A DNA stretch of 64,000 bases from Colius striatus (lineage: Eukaryota; Chordata; Aves; Coliiformes; Coliidae), in assembly GCF_028858725.1 (NCBI RefSeq), contig NC_084765.1:7705501-7769500 (forward strand), in the 5' to 3' direction. Under the pieces are notes generated by a model. The model worked only from the letters and a program-made list of their open reading frames with translations. It ran no database searches and was not told the origin of the DNA. Shown piece by piece: positions 41,342-53,400 of the stretch. Position 1 is the first letter of the stretch. Every line of letters starts with the position of its first letter. The position numbers and the translations under genes are program-made.

Positions 41342-41715
41342 CTATCATCTGAGGGACTGCCCTTTTATTTTAAGGAAAAATTTGTTCTAAATACGTGCAT
41401 CATCAGTGTGATGGATTGATAAGTAAAATGAGCATGTTCCAAACCGTTCATGATACACTTTTATTATACAGTGCACACTGACCGCTTGATTAATCTAGTT
41501 CGTGGTGCTGACATCCCTGATGGGCCTATGAAGAAAAAAGACACTTGCTTTATCTAGTCTAGATTGTAAGAAGGTAGATAGTGTCCATGCAGTTACCTCA
41601 ATCCAAGACTAGCTTAGCCAACTACACAAAGTAGATCTGTAATACATAGTTATCTGGAGTTTTCTTCTCTATAAAGTATATTGTATCACAGTGAAGGATT
41701 TGTATGATCTAATGA
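41342..41715. other. intergenic between CR1 and integrase-like fossil
   Basis: No gene recognised. If the element to the right is a Ty3/gypsy-type remnant, its integrase core should have lain here, but all frames carry stops and no catalytic D,D-35-E pattern could be picked out. Confidence 0.45.
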
Positions 41716-42060
41716 GAAAGCAGTGAGTGTATCAGAGCAAGTCCAGCATTCACAGAAGTATCAGCTCTGGGCAGGTTATTAAAAAGACCTCTGAAGTACA
41801 GTCATAAAAAAGGGATGAATTTCAAAGGTAACTCAGTGCAACAAATAGCCAAGTATGAACAACTTCATGTAACTGCCAAGTGGAATATGGCTGATGCTCA
41901 AAAATTCAAAAAAACCCAGAAGCATGATAAGAATAGAAAGGATGTTCATTTTCAAGCAGAAGATAAGATATGGATTAAAGTTTGTTCTCAGAATAGCTCA
42001 GAGAAAGATTTTACAGCTACATTAGTCCCAAACCAGAAGACTTCTTACCAAGTTATTTAA
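41716..42060 (+). pseudogene. integrase C-terminal-like remnant (Ty3/gypsy-type retroelement)
   Basis: An open frame of 114 codons starts after a TGA at 41713-41715 and ends at TAA 42058-42060; its first ATG is at 41815. An SPAF motif followed about ten residues on by GRLLKRPL resembles the integrase-core end SPAF..GR-L+-PL. A charged helical stretch leads to HDKNRKDVHFQAEDKIWIK, close to the R-x-V-x-F-x-x-G-D-K-V-W pattern of the Ty3/gypsy integrase C-terminal domain. Next come SSEKDFTATL and SYQVI, in the places where KGFTAKL and GPYQVI usually occur. The glycine of the usual GDKVW is a glutamate. Upstream frames are broken, so this is a fossil fragment, not a working enzyme. It could instead be a domesticated integrase-derived exon or a chance match. 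I recognise the pattern by eye only. Confidence 0.42.
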
Positions 42061-42419
42061 GTAATAGGGTAAACTGAACCACACTTCTTACTGTATGCGT
42101 GTGCTGCTGTGGGATGTAAATCCTGGCACATTTACACTGCTGGGGACTCTACGAGCCTTTATGCTGGACTTGTGGTAGAATTCCATTTTTGTATTCTTTA
42201 CATGTCCATCTCTGATTTTATCTACATTTTTATTTATCTACAAATTTATTCCTTCCTCTGTGTTCTTTACATCAATCATTCGTTTTTTAGCTCTCCTTCA
42301 AGGAAAAGGAAATAACCTCAAAAAGAGTGGTAACCATGTAACCTCTTACATACATATGACATTAATGTTCTTTCCTTTTTTCATTGCATACGTATAATTT
42401 CTACTATGTACATCCTGGC

Positions 42420-42436
42420 CTAATGATGATCATTAG
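42420..42436. repeat. 17-bp palindrome CTAATGATGATCATTAG
   Basis: Two 8-bp arms around a central G are perfect reverse complements. Each arm contains TAAT, the core recognised by many homeodomains, so the site has the form of an inverted homeodomain pair. This is only a sequence match. Confidence 0.8.
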
Positions 42437-45400
42437 TCAGTATGTTGGAGAAGGAGAGCTTAAGGAAAGGATTCCCTCACTTTCTGATCAGCACAACACA
42501 CCTTGCAAAATTAACTGGAGAAGCAGCAAACAAACAGATTGATAAGTCTTGTATTACTGGCAGAACAAGGCAGGGAAGACTGGTGAAAATATTAATTAGG
42601 AAGGGACAGGCAAAGTTGTACATGGATTTTAAGCTAAGGAAAGAGTGTTGAAATAGAATAAAAAAAAACTATTACAGAATTTTGTGAAACTATATTAAGT
42701 TTCTTACAGACTTGGCAATGGGTCAGCCTGTAACTATACATTTAGCCATCAAAAGGACGCTCCCGAAGTGTACAGTGTGAGTATACTGAGTCCCTTATTC
42801 AAAACAAGAACAAATATGAATGACCATTAGCTGTTGGGAAGCTGGAACTGCAATTACAACTTGATGGAAGCATAGCAATTTCACATACTGAGTCTCAGTT
42901 TCACCACCATTTCAGCTTCCTTCATGTCCTTGGGCAAACTACTTGATTCTGGCAGGTGTCTCTCTTCTACTGTAGTACAAATCTGTTGGTATTATTTCCC
43001 TTTGCTCATTTGTTGTCCAAGCAGACAATAAACTCTTCTGAACAAGGACAGTTTCTTGCAGAAAAGTGCTACAGTAACAAAAACTATGATCTCTGAGTTT
43101 TTCAGACTGTACGTTCCTGGTTTCCTAAGGAGAAATATCCAGGTTTGAAAGACTTGATGACATTTTCAGAAATGTTATTAACTATTATCTATGAGGATAT
43201 ACCAGGATTCACCAGAAATTCATTAGTCACCATTTAAGGCTACAAAGACGTATTTAGTTGCATGTGGAAAGCAACAGCAGACTTTTCCAGTGCCCCTCTT
43301 GTCCTACTGTTCCTTTCATATTTTTCTCCCACTCTCAACTTCACTTTTTTTCCATGTTGCCTCTAATAGCTTAAATAGCTTCCCATCTGCCACATGCCAA
43401 ATCTCCTTTAGATCCTTCCTTAAAACCTACTTCCTTCACATAGCCTACTTATGCTGATATTTTCACCAAGATATCTGCATTCATTCCCCATCTGAACTAT
43501 TGTCCCATAAATCATATTTGTCTTGCTTAGATTGTCAGTGCTAAACATAAAGCATGTCCCAGACATTCTAGCCGTCATTCCTAGTCGGCTGCCACATGAA
43601 TGATAGCGTGGTCTTGTATCAATTTCTTTACATTTCCCAGCAGGACAGAAGAGAAAAAAATAATTCAAAGACCTTCAAACCAGCCCTCGAGGCACATCTC
43701 TATTACACAGCTGGAAACAAACATTTCTTCCTCCTGTGAACTACAACTCAACATTATTAGTTAACCAAAGGTTAAAAGCAAGTAAGAAACGTTTGTTCCT
43801 ATTACACCCTGCATTTCCTTACACATATGCAAACATCTCAGTAGGTATTTAAATGTGCCTTTTTTCTTGGTTCTGAAAGTGAATGTTTCAAATGACACAG
43901 CAATTGAACCGGAATAGAAAGACTAATTATTTGTCAATAACAAATAAGAATTGCTTAAAATTTGATGAGAAAGATCTGTAAAGAGTTTTGAAAATTCATT
44001 TTGTCAGGTCATATTTAGTCAACAGCTCTCTATTTCAATTGTGAAGATTAATGTTTTTTCCATGAAACTAATGCCAAAACTTTGACTCACTGGAAATAAA
44101 ACTTAGTTAAAGAGCTACTCATTATCATCTGGTTTACAGTAAAAAATAAATTTCATGAATTAAGATATAAACCATTTTGTCACATAACAGTATTCAGGAA
44201 AAGACGTGGAAGGTGACCTGTGTATAAATAGTTCATCCATCTTTGCCAAGTTCCCAACTACTGAAACACTTGTACAGTTTACATGGAAAGAGAAGTTTTG
44301 CTTGCTCAGACTGTTGACTTAGGTTAGCTTTCCTCCGTAAAAGAGAAATTGTAATGCACACCTTATGGTAATAGAGTGATGACTGACTGTCATTTCCACC
44401 ATCCACAGTGCACAGGACACTCCCCTGTATGTTAACACCCACCGACCTAATGTCAGCACTGACCTGGATGCACATTCAGGGAGACGTAGAGATTTCTCAC
44501 ATGCATAGAAGTTTTAAGAAAACAAATCCTGGCACAAGGCAAAGCGGTGGTACAGGTTGAAACTACAAAGTAAGGCATGTTTCTTGGAAGCACCTCTGCA
44601 ACTTCAGCATGTATTGCTGCTTATCTAAAAGGTGCTTACAACAGATCCCAAGGTCACCTTCTTGCCTACAAAGACTTTATTCGCACAAGAACCCAGCAAA
44701 GCTTGGGAAGTTCTAAGCACTTCTGGGAAATGATGAATGGGAATGGATGCAGGGCAAATTCATGTTTGTTTGAAATCAAATTTTAAATCTTACTTTAGCA
44801 ATGAAAATCTTCATTAAATATCTAAATAATTATTATCTAAACATTATTTTTTATATAATTCTATTACCTGTCAGTGCTGGAGTAAAAAAAAAAAAAAAGA
44901 AAATCACACCAGGAATTCTTGCAGATATTTCAAGTCCTTAACTTCAAATACTCTTTCATTTCCCAGAACATGGACAGCAGTGGATATTCTGTTGTACATT
45001 CAGCAGGTTATATCTCATTTTATACTGCATTTAAGCTTTTATTTAGATTTCTTTGCTTTGTGGCACACTGGATTTGCCAATTTTGCTCTCAGACTAGGTT
45101 ATTTTTTCAGATTTTTTTTCTCTACAAGATATTTGAACTCACCCTTAACCTACTGAGATCTGGAACTGGTATTGCCAGATTTTGGGATGCTCTAAAATGG
45201 CAGAACTGGGAAAGCAATGGCAGATAGTGCCTTTGCAAGAGAGGACAGATGTTTTGCAAAGGCTGAGAATCTGAGGAATCTGCAGAATTCCTAAACTCCA
45301 ATAGGCTTAATGCTCCTGCTGTCTCTATCGATTCTTTGATGTGTGTCCCATTTCCCTGATTTACCAGGGCTCTGGATTTTAGGATCTTTGCAAACCATCT

Positions 45401-46435
45401 AAGCTTTCGTTTCTGAATATACATCCTAAGTCTTTTTAAATACTGAATTTTCTGAAAAACTGCCAATGTAAAAGTTGTTAAAGGAAAGGTAATTCAGAGC
45501 ATATATGAATAATCTGAAATGTATTTCCTCTGTAAAGCTGATTTCTCCAAAGGTCTTAATGCTGGTCATGATTTCATTTCCACAATATGAAAAGCTCTGC
45601 AAAGGCTGTAATTTTAAAGAGGACAGATGATTAGTTTCAGAAATCAGTACATCTTCCTTTTAGAAAGCAATACATCTTCAGTGTGCCCCCTCTTGGCTAC
45701 TTAAAACATGAAGCATTCAAAGGTTCTAGTTACCATGGATAAGTCGGGCATAAATAAAAGCACTGTGGATTCTAATGCTGAGTGCCTCTTGTTCCATGTC
45801 CAAAAGTTCACAGTTTGCAAATAGGAACCTCATCTTTTGTTACTGACAGCTTTCTAACTTCATTTGTACCTTGGTATTTACAAGAGAAAGACTTTTTGTG
45901 CTTCTCACATTATTGCAGAAGATAATTGTCCAGGCTGTGAGAGCTCCCCATCTTGATTTCAGTCTTTCTGGTTCTAATTCAAAAATGCACTACGGCAAAT
46001 ACATAATTTCTAAGCAGCGTGTAGAATACAGATATATTCAACAGTTTTCTGAATGGGAATGTTTTCTTACAGATCATACAGCTGGAACCTACTAAATACT
46101 TACTGTCAAGCAGCACAAGAAAGAATTATATACAATCTTCCCAGGGTTAACTGTTCTAGGAATTAAATAGAATAAAATCCAATGGAAATACAGTGTTTAG
46201 AATTAAAGTTGCTAGATCCAACTGAAGGGACAGGTTCCTTGAACAATCAATTTTACATTGCCATTTTTGAAAGTCAGACTGGACTTGAACATCTGAGTAA
46301 CGAGTAACAGTAGTTACTTGAATGCAAACATTACAAAACTGGGAGTTAAAAATGAATTTTAAAGAGATTGCCTCAAGGAGACAGTAAAATTTTGTTAAAT
46401 GACATTTGATGTTCTAATAGCTTGACTGACACGGT

Positions 46436-46442
46436 TGTCAGG
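46436..46442 (+). repeat. left copy of 7-bp flanking direct repeat
   Basis: TGTCAGG, repeated at 47422-47428 on the other side of the LTR-like block. Confidence 0.7.
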
Positions 46443-47421
46443 TGTCGTGGTTTAGGCCCATCAGGGAATAAAAGACCACGATTAGCCTCAAGTACCGAAT
46501 AGGCTGAGAATTGCCTAAGGGCAGGGAGAGCTGAATTGCTGCTTAAGGTTCAGGACAAAACAGACCAGGCCACTCGGTTTGGGGCAGAAAACAGAAAATA
46601 ATTTAATGTAACATCAACTAAAACATAACTGTAAAACACCAAACATAACCAAGATAAAACAACACAGAGTAATACATCAATGAAGAGTCCGACCAGCCTT
46701 TTTAAGAACACCTTCTTGCCACACCTCCCCTCTTCCCTGGCTCAGAGCCCTGATCCCGGGGTTTTTACCTCCTCCCCCCTTGAACGGTTCAGGGGGGCAG
46801 GCAGTGGGGGTTTCAGTTAGTCTGTTCCCGATAGCTTCTGCCGTCTGTCCCTCCTCAGGACAGGTGAACTCCACACCAGTCCTCCCTGCAAGTCCGTGGG
46901 GTAACTCACACGCATGGCAGCCCTGCACGGGCTGCTCCGACACGCACTTATTCCAAAGGCTGCAGCTCCTCTCTGCCTCTCGTGTGGGGCTGCTCTGCGG
47001 CGTGCAGGCTCTCCAACACGGCCTGGGCCATGGCCATCTCCCCACACAGTCCCTCGCCCGTCCGGGTTCACTCACATGGAGCTGCTGGTAACTCTCGGTC
47101 CTGCCATGGATCTCCATAGGTTGCAGGGGCACAACCTGCATTCTCGCCACGGCTTGCAGAGGAGTCTCTGGTCTATTGCTTCTCCTTCCTCCCACCTTCT
47201 CTGGTCACCTCCATCTTGTATCACTCATACACCTCCTGCCACCACTTCAAATTCCCGTCCCCTAAATAGCGATGGCAGAGGCGCCAGATTGGAGGTGGAT
47301 GTGAACCCAGGAGCTGGGGGAGAGTCCAAAAACCCGCTCCCCCTGTTACCAAGCAAAAGCTGCTCTTTGCTAAACCAGAACACCTGGACACAGTGCACAG
47401 TTAAACCCTATCTGTGCTCCG
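46443..47421 (-). mobile_element. solo LTR-like element of an endogenous retrovirus
   Basis: A 979-bp block, clearly richer in G and C than its surroundings, is bounded on both sides by the 7-bp direct repeat TGTCAGG (46436-46442 and 47422-47428), as expected of a target-site duplication. The left edge, TGTCGTGGTTTAG, resembles the terminus of known avian ERV LTRs; on the minus strand it gives an LTR ending CCACGACA. Also on the minus strand are a TATA-like CTTAAAAAGGC near 46695-46705 and an ATTAAA near 46600, placed in U3-R order. The right edge does not end in the usual CA/TG, so either the border or the duplication length is uncertain. No internal gag, pol or env was seen. The 172-codon frames on each strand look like by-products of GC richness. 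Confidence 0.62.
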
Positions 47422-47428
47422 TGTCAGG
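47422..47428 (+). repeat. right copy of 7-bp flanking direct repeat
   Basis: TGTCAGG, matching 46436-46442. Avian ERV duplications are usually 4-6 bp, so part of the seventh base may be chance. Confidence 0.7.
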
Positions 47429-50400
47429 GTGAGATCTAGTGCCTGGACCATAGAGAGCGCCATTACAATCAAGGCAGATGCTGTTTACATTTCAGAAGCC
47501 TGCATATTTTTACAAAAATAACCATCATTATCTGGTGCCATCTCCACAGCATATGCAGTGATTCACCTCCTGATTACAGCAAAGTTTTTTAGGATCCATA
47601 CTCCAACTCCTTTAGAAAGTGCCAATACTCAGACTTCAGGACAGTCAAATTATTGTGTGTCCAAGGGAGATTGTAGTGAGCACGTTGTCCATTTCTTGAT
47701 TCAATAAAATCTCCTCTGTTGAAGCTACTTGATATTGCCCCAGGATTTCCTGTCTACTAGTAAAGTTCAGAGCTGCTACCTAGCAGCCTGTTCTGGCTTG
47801 CTACATAGCACAGAAAACATTTCTTGTCACTGATTAGCAATAGATTGTTTTTATAACAGTATGTTTCTGTATACATGCCGTCCTCCAGTATTCCTTCCCT
47901 ATTCCCAGGACAGAGACACCAGTTCAGTAGTCACAGACTACTATATTACATCAGAGAGGCTCATTAAATCACTGTAGACACAATTATCTTTTTTATCCAT
48001 CAAACCATGAAAGGTTACCTGAGTTACTAAAAAATTCCAGTCGTGTCTTCCTAATAAACAACAGTATAGTGATTAATTGCTAAAAAATCTGGTGCTTTAG
48101 GAGTAGCTTTTACTTGGAAAGTTTAACATACTCATTCACCAGACAACTGAACTCTCCACTTCTCACTTTCTCAGGTCACCTGCAAGTACTAAAGATTTAT
48201 GTGAGCAAGAAATATTGTTACTTTTTAACATGGAGATGTTTTTTTAAGCAACATATTTCAGATAGAGATTTAGCCTCACGATGCATACAAAGAAAGAGAC
48301 TTTGCCTTGAGAGGATTTGGTATGAACTGGGTCACAAAAGCAATTAAAAGTCGTAAACCAGATGTATTATGTCTGTTCTATCCTTTTCCTTTGTCAATGG
48401 GTGAAATCGTAGCATGGTACACCCTGGTTCATTTTGTCATTCTAAAGCTAGAAATTATATAAACAAAAAAGCAGCTCTTAAATTTTTAGGATGGTGAAAG
48501 ATAGACATTTTATTCCACTTAAATCAATGGTAAATTCGAAGCTGGAAATGCACGTGTTTGATTCTGATGCTATAAAATGCATTCTGCAGTCTGGAATCCC
48601 TTTAATTCTGATCAACTTGTTTTCTTCTATATCCCATAGTATCTATACATTGGATTAAATATATGTAACTAAATTGCTCTGTTTTCATTCACTTGTGGAA
48701 TTTTTCATCAGAATTACTGGTTCATTTAAAGTAATCACTTTTAAATTTCACGTGACTGAGCTGGGCTTTCAATATGCTTTCTGCACTCATGGAAGCTCAG
48801 TTTAAACACAGTGAAACAAGTAAATCGTGTAGTTGCTCGGTATAGAGTTACTGAAGTTAATTATATTTCTGTTGTTCTTGGCTACTATCTCATGCTATAA
48901 TATTTACATTAATAAACTGATGACTAAGCTCTGAGCCTCTTTAAAATCACACTCTGTAGAGTGCAAAAACTGTAAACACTGCAAAATGAGGATTCCACTT
49001 GAAAAAAGATTCACTACTTATTTGCCAAACTTCCTACAAATGGGGGAGGATTTGCAGTTCTCAGCAAGGTATCTTTATAGGTAACTGCTGGGAAAACTGT
49101 TGCAGTAACTTGGTGGCACTGAGCAGCCGGTGCTGTGGCATCATTCCTAGATAAATGCCATCTTTGAGAGCCTGCCTACTGCAGGAGAGTAAAAGCCTCT
49201 TTGGCATCTTTGCTACCTAATAGAGTGGAGAGCAGTACCTAATAAGTGCATAAAACTATCTTGTAAGATCCCTTCTTTGCTCTAGTCCCAAGTAGCCACT
49301 ATGTCTGGCTGCCCAGGAGATCTCCAGAAATGTAAGATGTTGTGACATGGAGGCTTTACCCTCATTTCTTCAGGTTTCTTATATTGTCTGTGACACCAGT
49401 CCCCGAGGCAGAGCTAATAAAAACGTGTAGAGATTTCCATGACTGCAACTCAGAAAGTTCACCTTCATTAACTATCCAGTTCTTTCTTCAGCTTGCATTT
49501 TTGGGGTTGTATTTTTGCTCTTGTCATCACCTGTGGGACTTTCAGACTCATGCCTGATAATCTGCATTTTGTGGGGGAAAAAAAAGTCGTGTGTTGTCCC
49601 TAAATAGCTTACTTTCCACAGCCAGACAGAAAAGTGCCTGTAATTTGCTTTATACTGCCAATACCTTTTGTGAGAGGAAATTGTTGGGGCACTGGAAGTT
49701 ATTTATTTTCCACTATATTTTCTTAGGTTATTTCCTGTTTTTCTTCCTGTTCCTTTGCTCTGTCTAATTTGGCAGATTGATTTTCTTCTTACACTTTCCT
49801 TCCTTTTAGCTTATTCTCCCAGTTCTACTCACCATCTGCTTGTCCAAATCTTCTGGACATCATCTGAATCGTAGAAAGTAGAGCTGGCCAAGGATTTCAA
49901 TATGTAAAATGTAGACGTAGCTTTTCAGCCAATGTAAACCTTCATGCTTGCCATTAGAGCTACATCCAAATCTAGAAAAATGTCATTTCCTCTGTGATTT
50001 TTTCTTGTGTACTATTTTTCCTTTTAATGCAATTTTTCCAAAACTTATGCTAGCCCGTGCTTTATCTCTTTCCTGTTCCCACTAAAGTCAGGATTAAACT
50101 GGCCCAATTCTTCTACTTTCTATTTTAGGTATTAGCATGTTCCCAAAGACTCAGGCACTTCAGTGGTTTTTTAACATTTAGATTGGGACTAGTAGAAGGC
50201 AAAAGAACTGAGAAATAACACATGCCTGGTACCACCTGATGAGTGTTGGGCAAAATGAGACATTTGTTGAGGTTATATAAGCTTACCTGGCCGAAGATCT
50301 TTGTTGCCAAATACATTTACCTTCCTGCTCTGTTAATGTCAGTAAAGTATAAATATATTAAAAACATTTACATCCAAGTGAGTACAATATCCAACTTTGT

Positions 50401-53400
50401 CCTCCATCTCTGTTCTGGAGTACATATTTTATTGTCATGTTAGGAAGTGAAAATTGCTCATTGCATGATAAAAATTAACCATGTTTCTCTGAATAGTGAA
50501 TTTTCCAATCTACCAGCTCACAAATTTCTAGTGAAATGCTCTGTGCTTCAGGAAATGAGTGCCGCTAAAGTTATGTGCCCCTCTAGACTGAGATAAATTG
50601 AACAACATTAGATGCATCTATACCTTGGGGAAAGAGATCACTAAGTTCAACTCACAGAGAAGTAGCCCCAAGGGAGCTCGGGCTTATTCAGGCTAGCCAA
50701 AGGCCATAGCCAGCACAGCAAAAATGCAAAAATTTGACATATTTAAGCTATTAATTTGAATTGCCAAATAGTCTTTAGACATATTGTTACAGAGCCCTGA
50801 AGTGGAGTTGTTCAGTGGTTGATTTTACTCATCAGCTGCATCAGCACATGTTCGAGGAAGGCAGGAATGTTGTGTTATTCCTGCAGCACTTTGTGATTTC
50901 TCTCTTCAGAAAAACCAATTGCATCCTTTTTTAACAAAGGCTCTCCTTGCCTCAAAACTCTTCAAAATACACAAAACTATTACAGCACGCTCTCGATTCA
51001 CTTCAACAGCACATAAAACAATTGAAGAGACTTATGGGAATGTTACCGTTACAAAACTCAAATGAGTAGAACTCATTTATTTTAATTACACATTTAGTAG
51101 TAACTGTGCACAAGCCATCAAAACCAGAGAGGGAAACTCCTAACATTTCTTTCCTAACCAGTTTCTAAAATGTTATCTAAGTTTCAGCATTTGTTAACTA
51201 AGCACAAATTTGATAGCATTGAGGGGAAGCAATACACTCAAAAGAGATTACAAAGACAAGAATACGCTGATACTAAAGCCAGTGAAAAAATAATTTTTAT
51301 GCCAAGAAAGAAAAAAACTTGGGGTATGACCTGGAAATTTGAACACTTGAAGAACGAGGGTTGAGCATTTTTGTTTTTCATTTTTGGCACAGTCCATTCA
51401 CTCCAATTTACTGCTCATGCATTTGGACACAGACTCAACTGTCTCCTGTATCCAAGGATAATGACCTACCACTCCAGTGATTTAGTAAACCTCAACTCTG
51501 TGCAGCCACTCAATCAGTGATGGGCTAATCCCTTAATGGCCATTTGTGTCTTTTCAATGCATCCTAAAGAGTTCTGCAACACTCCAATTCTGCTGCACGG
51601 AATTACGTGCACTTCTTCCACCCTTGTTATCTTATCAGGTAGCTAATTCCCACAAATGATCATGCAGTTTCAAGTTTAAGATGAAATTGCAATTGAATCA
51701 TAAATTTGTCACTCTCCAAACAGCTGCTAAGTCAGTAAAATCTTGATCAAGTGGGGATTAGTTACTGGACTGAAGAATTAAGACCGTGAGTGCATCTGGC
51801 CCTCTGTTAGAGACATATTTATTGATTAAAAAAAAATAGTTTATGTAAGGTTTAAAATGTTATTAATTCTTAAGTGGGGCACAATCCTTTATCAAGTATA
51901 TTGTGATGCATAGCTAACTATTCCACTAAGGTCTCATTCTGCTCAATTGACTATTTAAACAGAATTAATCTTTTGAAATAATGATGACTGGTAGCCTGTA
52001 TAAATTGCCAGAGCAGAGTGCAGTGAAAGATGTCATTTCCAAAAATGGTTTGCTTCTGTGGGTTTTTCTTCGTCTCTAAAGGGAAATAGCCTTTCAGATC
52101 ATCACCTGTTTTAGTTAGGTTTTTATTAAAATGTTCATGTACATTAAGCAAGATATTTCCTACATGAGAAAACAGGTTTCCTGCGAAGAACTGACATATA
52201 CGCGCATCTCTCAGCCCTATTTTGAAAGCAAAAAGACGGCACAATGGGATACTGTAATGCTGCTTTTCATGGCTCATTATATAATGGAAACAAATGAGAT
52301 AAGCACTTCCCTCAAGTTAGAGACCCCTGTCCAAAGTTTTCCTTAGTAGAGATTTTTCCTGCTGCAGCACGTATCCGTGTTTCCCCATGATCTATTTTTG
52401 TTAGTTTATTGTAAGAAAGAGCAGACCTCTGAAATACCAAATGTTAGTGTTCTGTGCTTGTGAAGTTTACACCTTTCACGTTTTGAACATTGAGATCGTT
52501 TCTTAACTACAGATACAGATGGACTTTGATTCTGGCTACTTCTACAGGTCTCTACAGAGTTTTCTTTGTGTTGATAACCAGCACAGACTAAAAGCCTAAT
52601 TTCAGGCATACTACTAACAGCAGTGACTTTAGTTCATCGTTGTTCTGACTGAGACTTCAATTACTAAATTAAAACTAAGTGATTTAAGGCATAATTGACT
52701 AATGACACCATGAGTATGTACAGTCTTGTTACCTGACAGATCCAGTGTCTGCCAGGTCTGTAGTAAGTGACCATTGACCAAGCCCTTTCAGGGCCACCAG
52801 AATCAGTTTTTCTGTTTTATCTGGTGTAATGCATTCTTGTACCTGTAGCTAAACATGTGATTTGCTTGACTGATGGAAATCTCCATGTTGTACTTGCTTG
52901 TTATGAAAATGAATTGCTGGAATTACACCAGACAAAAGAACAAATTGAACTAGCATTTTCTGCAGCCCAAACAGTCACATCCCATAGTGCTGAGTACAAG
53001 ACATTTTTAAGCAGATCTGTATCCTTCAATCCCTTTGCTAATGAATGAAAGAAAACATTCAGTTCAGGGTTTCAGAGAAACATTTTGTTCAGCTTGACAT
53101 AACATTTTTCAGCATTTTATTTTTAAAAACATATTAAAAAGACCCAAAAGATCAAATATAAATCTGGCCCAATGAAACTGAAACTTGAGATAGATACAAA
53201 AGTTCAGTTGCCCATCTGAAAACTCAACTCATAGTCTTAATTAACTTAGTAATGCGCTTTATACTGCAATGTCTCAGAGTTCAAAGACACATCAGTATAA
53301 TATCAACGCATTAACTCTGCACAAGACACTAAGATGAATTAATGTTATGTAGGAAATTAGTATCTCCTTGTAGTGATATTTTCCCTTGTACAGTTACACT

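Larger units (their letters stand above)
42061..46442. other. intergenic, no gene recognised
   Basis: Non-coding, AT-rich. It contains a 17-bp palindrome at 42420-42436 and an A15 run at 44884-44898. Frames such as 45122-45466 (minus) have no recognisable domain. No LTR matching the integrase-like fragment was seen downstream. Confidence 0.6.

Noticed and set aside
46677..47195. 172-codon open frame on the minus strand, with an overlapping 172-codon frame on the plus strand (46914-47432)
   Set aside because: Both lie in the GC-rich LTR-like block, where stops are rare by composition. Neither resembles a retroviral or host protein, and long open frames on both strands at once argue for chance.
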